From: Cyclobacteriaceae bacterium
GTDB taxonomy: Bacteria > Bacteroidota > Bacteroidia > Cytophagales > Cyclobacteriaceae
Length of the DNA: 13,028 nt
Reading direction: 5' to 3'
Assembly (NCBI GenBank): GCA_019751475.1
Contig: JAIENH010000062.1
Coordinates: 1 to 13,028 of the forward strand
The notes beneath the pieces were generated by a model that did no database searches, was not told the origin of the DNA, and saw only the letters and a program-made list of their open reading frames with translations. Both the position numbers and the translations under genes were made by a program. Of this stretch, positions 6,734 to 13,028 are shown one piece after another (positions within the stretch are counted from its first letter, which is position 1; each line of letters begins with the position of its first letter).

Positions 6734-7537
6734 ATGGATTTGTTCTCACTGGAAGGAAAGACAGCGATTGTGACGGGAGCCTGCGGCTTGCTGGGCAAAA
6801 ACCATTGTACGGCTTTAGCGCAAGCAGGTGCACGTGTGATTGCTGCCGATGTGAATGAAGAGCTATGTAAAGAATTAGCCCGCACGTTGGGCGAATCGCA
6901 TATAGGAGTGGTGTTGGATGTTACCAACGATCTCTCCGTCATGGAAGCCAAAGAAGCTGTGCTAGAACGATATGGGAAAATTGATGTACTCGTGAACAAT
7001 GCTGCCATCAACGACATGTTTGAGAGCCCGGCTCTTGCTCTTACCCAGTCGATGTTTGAAAACTACCCGCTTGATAAGTGGAAAAAATCGCTGGAAGTAA
7101 ATGTAACGGGTGTCTTTCTCTGCAGCCAGATTTTTGGCTCTGTCATGGCGGAGGCGGGCAGCGGCAGCATTATCAATATTGCTTCTACGTACGGAATTAC
7201 GGCCCCAGATCAGTCATTGTACAGAGATCAATCTGGCAATCAAATCTTTTATAAGTCAGCTTCTTATCCTGCTACAAAAGGTGCTGTACTAAGTCTTACA
7301 AAATTCCTTGCGGCCTACTGGGGTCACAAGGGTGTGCGCGTCAATGCCTTGTCACCGGGTGGAGTTGAAAACGGACAAGAAGAATTCTTTATCAACAGTT
7401 ACAGCAGTCGCACTCCATTGGGTAGAATGGCCCAGCCTACCGACTACCAGGGAGCAATTGTTTTTCTGGCAAGCAACGCCTCTGCATACATGACGGGTGC
7501 CAATGTAGTTGTGGATGGAGGATGGACAATTATTTAA
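6734..7537 (+). CDS. Short-chain dehydrogenase/reductase, nonulosonate-cluster (PtmA-like)
   Basis: Classical SDR of 267 residues, a normal length. The Rossmann motif is TGACGLLG (14-21); D39 at the end of strand 2 (AADVN) points to NAD(H) rather than NADP(H). NNAA is at 88-91. The catalytic Ser, Tyr and Lys are S151 (NIAS), Y178 and K182 (YPATK). The C-terminal part VRVNALSPGGVENGQ (201-215) followed by TPLGRM (227-232) is the form seen in SDRs paired with NeuB homologues, such as PtmA of flagellin legionaminic-acid glycosylation. An insert of about 14 residues before YPATK (DQSLYRDQSGNQIF) is also shared by that group, as I recall it. It probably oxidises or reduces a sugar or sugar-nucleotide precursor. 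It follows the aminotransferase fragment by 7 nt and precedes neuB by 29 nt, so it is one operon. Substrate is unproven. Confidence 0.88.
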   Translation: MDLFSLEGKTAIVTGACGLLGKNHCTALAQAGARVIAADVNEELCKELARTLGESHIGVVLDVTNDLSVMEAKEAVLERYGKIDVLVNNAAINDMFESPALALTQSMFENYPLDKWKKSLEVNVTGVFLCSQIFGSVMAEAGSGSIINIASTYGITAPDQSLYRDQSGNQIFYKSASYPATKGAVLSLTKFLAAYWGHKGVRVNALSPGGVENGQEEFFINSYSSRTPLGRMAQPTDYQGAIVFLASNASAYMTGANVVVDGGWTII

Positions 7538-7566
7538 AAATTAAAAACCACTAAATCATACACACC

Positions 7567-8595
7567 ATGAAACGAGTTGAATTGAAAAGCGACAGACGAA
7601 TTGGAGCAAGTGAGCCGGTGTACATCATTGCTGAAATTGGTATCAACCACAATGGATCTCTTGACATTGCCAAAAAATTAATTGATTGGACCAGCATTGC
7701 CGGGTGCGATGCGGTGAAATTTCAAAAGAGGACACCGGAATTATGTGTGCCGAAAGATCAATGGGAAAAGGAACGAAGCACTCCATGGGGAACCATGAGC
7801 TATATTGACTACAAGCGCAAAACAGAATTTGGAAAAAAGGAATTTGAAGAAATTGATCGTTACTGTGCGCAAAAGAACATCGATTGGTTTGCATCAGCAT
7901 GGGACATACCCTCGGTAGATTTCCTGGAGCAATTTGAGCCGGTGATGTATAAACTGGCTTCGGCAAGTCTCACCGACTTTGATTTGATCAAGCGTGTCTT
8001 GGCTACGGGCCGGCCTTTAATGCTTTCTACAGGCATGTCAACCGAAATGGAGATTGAAGATGCAGTGAATCTGACCGGCACCGATCACTTGATGATTGCT
8101 CACTCTACCTCTGCCTACCCGTGCGACCCGCGTGAATTGAATCTGAACATGATCCGCACACTATCGCAACACTTTGAATCACCCATTGGCTACTCGGATC
8201 ATGAGACAGGTCTTGCGCCTACGTTGGCAGCCGTGTCGTTGGGGGCCACGTTCGTGGAGCGTCATGTCACTTTAGATCGCGCCATGTGGGGCTCTGATCA
8301 TGCTGCATCGGTCGAGCCGCAAGGCATTGTCAAGCTGGTGCGCGACATTCGCGATATCGAAAAGAGTCTGGGTGATGGAGTAAAGCGCGTTTATGACAGC
8401 GAGCGTGAGCCGATGAAGCGCTTGCGCAAATTTATCAACGTGCCGGTTTACAACTGCTGCGTAGCCTATGCTCCCGTCCGTGGAGGTGATCACCTTTTTG
8501 ATCTTGATCGTTTCGTGCACGGTCATCATTTGGCTGGAGCGTGTTTATCCATACACCAAAAAGCAGCCCTTCCTCCGCGAAGGCTTTTGGCTTGA
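7567..8595 (+). CDS. neuB: N-acetylneuraminate (nonulosonic acid) synthase, NeuB family, no SAF domain
   Basis: TIM-barrel enzyme that condenses phosphoenolpyruvate with an N-acyl hexosamine to give a nine-carbon acid (sialic or legionaminic type). Motifs in order are AEIGINHNG (22-30), KFQKR (51-55), STGMS (154-158), GYSDHETG (208-215), ERHVTLDR (231-238) and GSDHAAS (242-248). The barrel ends near residue 288 (EPMKRLRK). The antifreeze-like SAF domain of Campylobacter/Neisseria NeuB, which lends residues to the partner active site, is absent, as in a known short subgroup of ~290 residues. Residues 289-342 match nothing, and from 8468 they overlap the desaturase gene in another frame by 128 nt. 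A one-base shift before 8462 would end the protein at a TAG (8462-8464) just 3 nt before the desaturase ATG. The true C-terminus is therefore doubtful; the function up to residue 288 is firm at family level, the sugar product is not. Confidence 0.87.
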   Translation: MKRVELKSDRRIGASEPVYIIAEIGINHNGSLDIAKKLIDWTSIAGCDAVKFQKRTPELCVPKDQWEKERSTPWGTMSYIDYKRKTEFGKKEFEEIDRYCAQKNIDWFASAWDIPSVDFLEQFEPVMYKLASASLTDFDLIKRVLATGRPLMLSTGMSTEMEIEDAVNLTGTDHLMIAHSTSAYPCDPRELNLNMIRTLSQHFESPIGYSDHETGLAPTLAAVSLGATFVERHVTLDRAMWGSDHAASVEPQGIVKLVRDIRDIEKSLGDGVKRVYDSEREPMKRLRKFINVPVYNCCVAYAPVRGGDHLFDLDRFVHGHHLAGACLSIHQKAALPPRRLLA

Positions 8596-9361
8596 CCTGG
8601 TTTGGTACACACTCATCCAGAGCTTCTTTTTAAAAATTCTGATTTTTGATTACATCATTCAGCCGGTGGATGCGGCCTTTGGGTTATCGTCTTTGCGAAT
8701 AATTTCTCATTGGCCAGTGGCCGCGCAAGTATTGTTTTTTCTTGTCACGCACGACTTTTATATCTATTGGTTTCACCGATGGCAGCACAATTCAATCATC
8801 TTGTGGCGCACGCATGAGGCACATCATTCCGTAAAGGAAGTGGACTGGCTGGCCGGCTCACGCTCGCACGCGGTAGAGATAGTAATCAACCAGACGATTG
8901 AATTCGCACCCATTGTTCTCCTGGGGGCCGACCCGATGGTTGTTCTCATCAAAGCATGTATCGATGCGGTGTGGGGTATGTACATCCATTCGAACATTGA
9001 TGTTCGATCGGGCCGGTGGCAATACTTTTTTAATGGCCCTGAAATGCATCAGTGGCACCACGCAGAAGATCGCCAAGTGTACTTTTCAAACTACGCCACC
9101 AAGTTTGCCATGTGGGATTGGATTTTTGGTACCGCCTATCTCCCAAACAAGAAACCCTCTGCCTTTGGACTGTATTACAAGTATCCGAAGGACTATTTCT
9201 TGCAGCATGCCTTTTCCGTTAAGCGATTTGACGATTCCATTTTATACAAAAAACCCGGATGGGCCTTCTATTTGAACTTGCGACAAAACATCACCCGCTC
9301 GATGAAAAGATTTTTTGAAAGCTTTACCTGCGCGCTACGTCCAATCAAACGCACAACATGA
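8468..9361 (+). CDS. Sterol desaturase / fatty acid hydroxylase family membrane protein
   Basis: Integral membrane di-iron oxygenase of 297 residues. Histidine clusters are complete: H95 and HRWQH (103-107), HEAHH (116-120), H174 (MYIHSN) and HQWHH (194-198), the eight-His pattern of this family plus H134 (SRSHAVE). Helices lie at about 7-24, 42-64, 84-102 and 142-172. Bacterial members hydroxylate or desaturate lipids such as sterols, carotenoids, sphingolipids or ether lipids; the substrate here is unknown. The ATG at 8468 is the only usable start, because an in-frame TAG lies two codons before it. It begins inside the annotated end of neuB and ends with ATGA shared with the next gene, so translation is probably coupled. 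Its place directly after neuB suggests a lipid carrier or glycolipid as target, but this is inference. Confidence 0.9.
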   Translation: MLPSVEVITFLILIVSCTVIIWLERVYPYTKKQPFLREGFWLDLVWYTLIQSFFLKILIFDYIIQPVDAAFGLSSLRIISHWPVAAQVLFFLVTHDFYIYWFHRWQHNSIILWRTHEAHHSVKEVDWLAGSRSHAVEIVINQTIEFAPIVLLGADPMVVLIKACIDAVWGMYIHSNIDVRSGRWQYFFNGPEMHQWHHAEDRQVYFSNYATKFAMWDWIFGTAYLPNKKPSAFGLYYKYPKDYFLQHAFSVKRFDDSILYKKPGWAFYLNLRQNITRSMKRFFESFTCALRPIKRTT

Positions 9362-9726
9362 TTCATTGGTTATACCTGGCAGTAGCTTCCCTTTTGGAGA
9401 TTGGGTGGATGGTAAGCCTGAAGTTTATGCGATTTTCAGAAGTGAAGAAAATTTCCTGGTATTCTTTCAAGCATACCCCAGGAGAAAACTTTTTTATTCT
9501 TGCACCTTTTCTGGGTTACGTAATTTTTGGCTTGGGCAATATTTATTTCTTTTCCATTGCCTTGAAGCATATTGCAGCCTCCACGGCCTTTGCGGTATGG
9601 ATGGGTCTTGCACTAATTGGCATGCGCCTCCTGGAAATCTTTTTCTTTAAGTCCAATTATTCAGTCATGGACTATTTCTACATGATGCTGATTGTTATCG
9701 CGGTGATTGGGCTCAAGAAAACCTGA
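9358..9726 (+). CDS. Small multidrug resistance (SMR/EmrE-like) family membrane protein
   Basis: Four-helix membrane protein of 122 residues: helices at about 2-22, 46-69, 74-97 and 101-119. Glu14 in LLEIGWMVSLK matches the essential Glu of EmrE, and STAFAVWMGLALIGMRLLEIFFF (74-96) matches the conserved third helix with its central Trp. The loop between helices 1 and 2 is about a dozen residues longer than in EmrE. SMR proteins exchange cationic compounds for protons. Relatives of the same fold (ArnE/ArnF) flip undecaprenyl-linked amino sugars. Its ATG overlaps the desaturase stop by 4 nt (ATGA), which suggests tight coexpression. Because it ends a sugar/lipid operon, a lipid or lipid-linked sugar is as likely a cargo as a drug; sequence alone cannot decide. 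Its stop codon abuts the stop codon of the opposing gene. Confidence 0.85.
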   Translation: MIHWLYLAVASLLEIGWMVSLKFMRFSEVKKISWYSFKHTPGENFFILAPFLGYVIFGLGNIYFFSIALKHIAASTAFAVWMGLALIGMRLLEIFFFKSNYSVMDYFYMMLIVIAVIGLKKT

Positions 9727-10695
9727 CTAATCATCCTCATACCGGTAGGCATTGTCACGCGTGGTGATGCCCACAGGGCCTTCGTAAATGCCTCCGATAT
9801 TTCCCATGTCTTCCACTAATATCTCAATCGTGTTGATGCCGTTCCGCTTTAGTACTTCCGCAGGGATATCGTAAACGCGTGTTTTAGAAAATGATTGACT
9901 GCTACCAAACGGTTTGCGGTCATTGGTGCGGCCAATCAACTTGCCGTTGAGATACACTTTATCGAAGTCATCGATTTTGCCGAGTACCAACACCAAGGGC
10001 TCGTTGGTAAATTTTTCCGGAAGGGTAAAGGTGCGTTTGTACCACGCAAAGCCATCGTACTTCCAGTAGCCTTGATGTTCCCATGCGCCAGGCACCATAA
10101 TGTTTTTCCAGTCTTTTTCTCTTGTGATTGGATCGTTTGTCCAACTGGTAGCAAACGACCAGATGCCTTGGAGATCAACCAGCATGGACTTACTTCGCGG
10201 CAAGCGAAAAATCCCCAAGTCGCCATCCACAATGCCACCACCGTGCGTTACATCATACACGCGTATAGCGATGGTATTTTCTCCGATAAAATTCACCACA
10301 TCAGTCGGCAAGGTGTATTTACGTTCGGAATTAAAAGCTGTTTTAAACTTAGGTGGAGGTGATCCGGAGAAGCCGATGAGCTTTCCATTTACAAAAACTT
10401 CATCCGTGTCGTCAATGAAGCCAAGACCGAGGTAGTACGTTTCGTTTTTATCAAGCTTGCGCCCGTCAAATTTTTTTCGATACCAGGCGAAACCATCGTA
10501 TCCGTTGAAACCTTCATCCTCCCAAGGCGAGGGAGCGTGGATGTATTCCCAGTCAGCATCATCGAAGGTGGGGGAAGCCCACTGGGCTTTGTCGCCAATG
10601 TTGAACTTCCAACTGCCCTCCAGGTTGATGGTTTGAGCAGATAAAGTGCCGCGACCGATGAGCAAGGCGAACAAAAAAAGAGCGTGAAGTTTCAA
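9727..10695 (-). CDS. Secreted protein with two tandem beta-galactosidase-type jelly-roll domains
   Basis: 322 residues. An N-terminal signal peptide (MKLHALFLFALLIGRGTLSA, cut near Q21) implies export. Two homologous beta-sandwich domains follow, of the sugar-binding type found at the front of family 2 glycoside hydrolases: about 24-165 and 174-315. Paired motifs are DGFAWYRKKF (67-76) and DGFAWYKRTF (214-223), IDDTDEVFVNGKLIG (94-108) and IDDFDKVYLNGKLIG (241-255), and GENTIAIRVYD (138-148) with GINTIEILVED (286-296). No catalytic barrel follows; the protein stops after an acidic tail (YEDD). It probably binds glycans outside the cytoplasm rather than cutting them. The start codon is TTG: an in-frame stop lies 21 nt upstream (10714-10716), no ATG lies between, and later Met codons would remove the signal peptide. 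The gene is 89 nt after the small secreted gene, past a terminator-like hairpin, and may have its own promoter. Confidence 0.82.
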   Translation of the reverse strand: MKLHALFLFALLIGRGTLSAQTINLEGSWKFNIGDKAQWASPTFDDADWEYIHAPSPWEDEGFNGYDGFAWYRKKFDGRKLDKNETYYLGLGFIDDTDEVFVNGKLIGFSGSPPPKFKTAFNSERKYTLPTDVVNFIGENTIAIRVYDVTHGGGIVDGDLGIFRLPRSKSMLVDLQGIWSFATSWTNDPITREKDWKNIMVPGAWEHQGYWKYDGFAWYKRTFTLPEKFTNEPLVLVLGKIDDFDKVYLNGKLIGRTNDRKPFGSSQSFSKTRVYDIPAEVLKRNGINTIEILVEDMGNIGGIYEGPVGITTRDNAYRYEDD

Positions 10696-10739
10696 GGAAG
10701 TAGGTTTTCGGTTTTAAAAATACAGAATGTTTGAAGAAA

Positions 10740-10767
10740 GGTGGATGACCCTGTATGTCAATCCACC
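10740..10767 (-). terminator. Candidate intrinsic terminator after the small secreted gene
   Basis: On the minus strand the stem is GGTGGAT-T-GAC pairing with GTC-ATCCACC, ten pairs with a single bulged base and a 7-nt loop, followed by TTTCTTC. It lies 17 nt past the stop of the 10785-11204 gene. The T-tract is short and broken, so termination may be partial, with some read-through into the sugar-binding gene. Confidence 0.5.
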
Positions 10768-10783
10768 CTCTCCAAACGACTCA

Positions 10784-10805
10784 ACTAGTTTAAACCCAAA
10801 CTAGT
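10784..10805 (-). repeat. Inverted repeat across the stop codon of the small secreted gene
   Basis: Perfect 8-bp arms, ACTAGTTT and AAACTAGT, separated by 6 nt. The hairpin covers the TAG stop (10785-10787) and the last Leu-Gly-Leu-Asn codons. It has no T-tract. It may protect the 3' end of the RNA or act with the hairpin just downstream. Confidence 0.35.
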
Positions 10806-11204
10806 GTTAGCAGCAACCAGGTGGTTATAGGTAGTTTTTTCCAGGTAGGGTATGAAAGTCTTGCCATCAGCCGACTCAATCAGCCTGTAGGTTACTGACA
10901 TATCGCGGTCGCTGATCTCAACCCAAAAGCTCTTGGACTGAATGTTTCGCACATCATACTTCTTAGTAAAGCCGTTGCGAAATTCGCCCTTGATTTTGTC
11001 TGAGGTGTTCACGCCATCTTCATTGAAGAACTTTACTTGCACGGCCTGGTTTGTTTCGTGCGCGTACAATACTTTCAAAATTCCCTTCTGGGCAGTAGGA
11101 AGAATTTTGATGCCAGGGTCAGCGTTGGTTTGACCGTGAGCCATGGTGAAGGCAGCAGCAACCATGGTCGCGATGCCTGCGAGGAGAGTTAATTTGGTTT
11201 TCAT
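10785..11204 (-). CDS. Small secreted protein of unknown function
   Basis: 139 residues from the ATG at 11204. I prefer this start to the in-frame Met 12 codons earlier because it begins directly with a signal peptide, MKTKLTLLAGIATMVAAA, with a cut near AHG/Q24, and is preceded by an A-rich leader normal for the phylum. The mature part of about 115 residues looks like a single beta-sandwich: alternating strands ILKVLYAHE, AVQVKFFNEDG, FWVEISDR and SVTYRLIES with charged turns. No catalytic motif, lipobox or type IX sorting tail is seen. I do not recognise the family. It lies downstream of the response regulator, separated by 133 nt that carry a tandem 8-mer repeat, so regulation by that two-component system is plausible but unproven. 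Confidence 0.75.
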   Translation of the reverse strand: MKTKLTLLAGIATMVAAAFTMAHGQTNADPGIKILPTAQKGILKVLYAHETNQAVQVKFFNEDGVNTSDKIKGEFRNGFTKKYDVRNIQSKSFWVEISDRDMSVTYRLIESADGKTFIPYLEKTTYNHLVAANTSLGLN

Positions 11205-11292
11205 ACTGTTTATTGTTTTACTGTGTTTGATTTGTTTCACAGTTCAAATAACGGGCACTGCCACACGGCAGATGTCACCGAACAGTAAAGGT

Positions 11293-11310
11293 TTGTAACA
11301 AGTTGTAACA
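11293..11310 (-). promoter_or_regulatory. Tandem 8-mer direct repeat, candidate response-regulator site
   Basis: On the minus strand TGTTACAACTTGTTACAA holds two exact TGTTACAA units whose starts are 10 nt apart, one helical turn. OmpR/PhoB-family regulators bind such tandem half-sites on one DNA face. It lies about 90-106 nt before the ATG of the small secreted gene and just after the response regulator gene. Chance cannot be excluded for an 8-mer pair, but position and spacing fit. Confidence 0.4.
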
Positions 11311-11337
11311 GGAAAGAAAACGCAGAAAAAAAGCTGG

Positions 11338-12024
11338 CTAAAGCACCATTTTGTAACCAGTGCCGTGCACGGTGATAATGATTTTTGGCTGGTTGGGATT
11401 TACTTCAATTTTTTGGCGGAGTCGCGCGATAAAGTTGTCAACGGTGCGCGTGGTGATTTGCTCTTCGTAGCCCCACACATTCTCGAGCAAATCGTAGCGG
11501 CTCACAATTTGGTTTTTGTGTTTATGAAGATGCAGGAGTATTTCAAACTCCTTGTGCGAGAGTTTCACCTCTTCTTTTCCTTCTTCCGCACGAAATCCAT
11601 TGAAATCAAGCGTAAGCCTGCCGATGGTGACCTGAGGCCCTGTAGAGGTGTTTTCGCCTGACTGCGCCCTTCGCAACAGCGCTTTGATACGCGCCAGGAG
11701 CTCTCTTACGCCAAAGGGTTTGGTGATGTAATCATCCGCGCCCAACTCCAGCCCAATGACTTTGTCTATCTCTTCGCCTTTGGCCGTGAGCAAAATAATG
11801 GGTGTGCGAATACCAGCAGCGCGCCCCGCCTTGCACACGTCAAAGCCGGAAAGCTTGGGGAGCATCACATCCAATAGCACGAGGTCATGACGACCGCTTT
11901 TTAGTTTCGCGAGACCTTCTTCACCGTCCGAGGCCGTGTCTACTTCATGGCCTTCCATTTCCAAATTGTCTTTTAAGCCGAGCATCATGGTGGGTTCGTC
12001 TTCTATGATCAGGAGGTGGGCCAT
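11338..12024 (-). CDS. OmpR/PhoB-family response regulator
   Basis: 228 residues, normal length. The receiver domain (1-~120) has the acidic pair E8-D9, the phosphoacceptor D52 (LLDVMLP), T80 (LLTAKG) and K102 (ITKPF). The winged-helix DNA-binding domain (~130-228) has the recognition-helix region TRTVDNFIARLRQKI and the ending VHGTGYKMVL typical of the OmpR class. It acts as a transcription factor after phosphotransfer from the kinase encoded immediately upstream; the kinase stop and this ATG are 4 nt apart, so the two are cotranscribed. Target genes are unknown; a tandem repeat shortly after this gene may be one of its sites. There is no sign of truncation or a missing residue. Confidence 0.96.
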   Translation of the reverse strand: MAHLLIIEDEPTMMLGLKDNLEMEGHEVDTASDGEEGLAKLKSGRHDLVLLDVMLPKLSGFDVCKAGRAAGIRTPIILLTAKGEEIDKVIGLELGADDYITKPFGVRELLARIKALLRRAQSGENTSTGPQVTIGRLTLDFNGFRAEEGKEEVKLSHKEFEILLHLHKHKNQIVSRYDLLENVWGYEEQITTRTVDNFIARLRQKIEVNPNQPKIIITVHGTGYKMVL

Positions 12025-12028
12025 GCAA

Positions 12029-13028
12029 TTAATTTTTTGCGGTTAATGGAAAATAAAGTGTAAAGAGAGAGCCTTTGCCTTCGGTGCTGTCTACGGTGAT
12101 TTTGCCTTTTTGAGCTTCCATCAGTTGCTTCACTAACGACAGGCCCAAGCCTGTGCCGGTACTTTTGGCCAAGTTTCCGCTCGATACGCGGTAAAACTTG
12201 TCGAAAATATGTTTTTGATCCATTTTGCTGATGCCTACTCCGTGGTCTTTTACGGCCACCGTACCAAATCCGTTTTCAATGTCTATCGAAATTTCGATTT
12301 TCTTTTCGGCCGAACTGTACTTGATGGCATTATCGATCAGGTTGATCACCGACTCAACGACCGCCTCTTTGTCGGCATCTACCCATACCGTAGAATTTTC
12401 TGAAAAAGTGTGGGTAAATCCTTTGTTGCGGAGGTGAAAATCGTAGGTGGCGAGAATTTCTTTTACTTCGTTGCCCAAGTGTATCGACAGGATGTCCAGC
12501 TTTTTTTTGTTAGCCTCTGTCTGGCTAAAGTTTAAAATCTTATTGACAATACCCGACAGCCGATGCGTTTCTTTGCTGATGATGCCGTAGTATTCTTGTT
12601 TCTTCTCTTCGGATTTCACCCGACCCATCTCCAGCGTTTCGGCAAACATGCTGATGAGGGCCAGCGGTGTTCGTATTTCGTGCGATACATTGGAGACAAA
12701 GTCTGCTTTGTTTTGAGCAAGCTGCACTTCCTTTTTTACGTTTCTGAAAACCAATATCACGGCTATGATCAGCACCACATCCAACGCAAGAAGTAAAATA
12801 AGATTGGTAGTGGTGCGTTCGCGGATCAAGGCTTGCAGCGAGGTGCCTTGCGTCCGGATGCCGAGGGCATAATCGGGAAATAGCCAAAAATCTTTGGTGA
12901 GTGCCTCTGTCTTGGCGGACGTGGTGTCAGCCTGCAAGGTGGAGTAGATAGGTGCAGATTGATTTTTTCTGAAGACAGAGAGAATAAACTGGTCTTTGGC
13001 TACAGCCTGCAAACGCGGACCCACCAAG
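12029..13028 (-). CDS. Two-component sensor histidine kinase (5' end outside window)
   Basis: The C-terminal 332 residues are in view; the frame runs off the right edge. The only start-like codon there is a TTG at 13025-13027, which I do not accept as the true start. In fragment numbering, residues 1-74 are the end of an extracytoplasmic sensor part, 75-95 a membrane helix, and 100-110 a short linker without a clear HAMP domain. Then come the HisKA domain with H116 (NVSHEIRTPL) and the HATPase domain with the N box (INLIDNAIKYSS, N233), G1 (DHGVGIS, 261-267), the F box (FDKFYR, 275-280) and G2 (GTGLGLSLV, 291-299). It is a membrane kinase that phosphorylates the regulator encoded 4 nt downstream. 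The signal sensed cannot be told from this part. Confidence 0.95.
   Translation of the reverse strand, partial: LVGPRLQAVAKDQFILSVFRKNQSAPIYSTLQADTTSAKTEALTKDFWLFPDYALGIRTQGTSLQALIRERTTTNLILLLALDVVLIIAVILVFRNVKKEVQLAQNKADFVSNVSHEIRTPLALISMFAETLEMGRVKSEEKKQEYYGIISKETHRLSGIVNKILNFSQTEANKKKLDILSIHLGNEVKEILATYDFHLRNKGFTHTFSENSTVWVDADKEAVVESVINLIDNAIKYSSAEKKIEISIDIENGFGTVAVKDHGVGISKMDQKHIFDKFYRVSSGNLAKSTGTGLGLSLVKQLMEAQKGKITVDSTEGKGSLFTLYFPLTAKN

Noticed and set aside
6625..7017. 130-codon minus-strand frame across the aminotransferase fragment and dehydrogenase start
   Set aside because: It is antisense to two frames with clear family motifs; Ser-rich low-information composition typical of shadows.
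9895..10362. 155-codon open frame on the + strand opposite the sugar-binding protein
   Set aside because: It lies wholly antisense to a gene with clear domain duplication and a signal peptide, and its own translation shows no recognisable motif.
11241..11292. Hairpin CTGCC-ACAC-GGCAG as terminator of the response regulator operon
   Set aside because: Only five firm pairs and no T-tract on the minus strand. It might be part of the leader or promoter of the next gene, but there is nothing to support it.
12029..13027. Complete histidine kinase starting at the TTG at 13025-13027
   Set aside because: The TTG is at the window edge, the frame continues outwards, and a sensor segment before the membrane helix is plainly cut. 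I treat the gene as 5'-partial.

Overview
The window looks like chromosomal DNA of a Bacteroidota bacterium, probably of the Cytophagales type. The MacB-like permease opens with an N-terminus typical of that group (an ALRN...FINIMGLSIGL stretch). Genes mostly start without a Shine-Dalgarno sequence, after A-rich leaders. Two sites fit the Bacteroidota -7 consensus TAnnTTTG, and the dihydroorotase and secreted sugar-binding-like proteins are of forms common in this phylum. No tRNA, rRNA, CRISPR array, transposase or phage gene is visible. The left half reads as more AT-rich and has more non-coding sequence than the right half (judged by eye, not computed).

Left region (1-6400): a decayed 5' fragment of a dihydroorotase gene, an alpha/beta hydrolase related to MEST with Asp as nucleophile, an orphan ABC-transporter permease of the MacB/FtsX type, a 404-nt gap, a complete but divergent dihydroorotase, and, on the opposite strand, a heme oxygenase preceded by a perfect 19-bp palindrome of the Fur/PerR kind. 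A degenerate 32-nt direct repeat occurs on both sides of the dihydroorotase/heme oxygenase pair.

Middle region (6409-9726, + strand): a compact operon. It starts with the C-terminal piece of a class III (glutamate-1-semialdehyde type) aminotransferase, followed by a short-chain dehydrogenase, a short NeuB-family sialic/nonulosonic acid synthase, a sterol-desaturase-family di-iron membrane enzyme and an SMR/EmrE-type four-helix membrane protein. The first three belong together in nonulosonic-acid (sialic/legionaminic-like) surface sugar pathways. The last two are unusual companions: a lipid-modifying membrane oxidase and a small transporter of a fold that also includes lipid-linked-sugar flippases. 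The aminotransferase is truncated, and NeuB runs 128 nt into the desaturase, so the cluster looks rearranged or newly joined.

Right region (9727-13028, - strand): read in the direction of transcription, a histidine kinase (5' end outside the window) is followed 4 nt later by an OmpR-family response regulator, then a small secreted protein of unknown function with a tandem 8-mer repeat in its upstream region, and a secreted protein made of two tandem beta-galactosidase-type jelly-roll domains. This group converges head-on with the sugar operon; the two stop codons touch with no gap.
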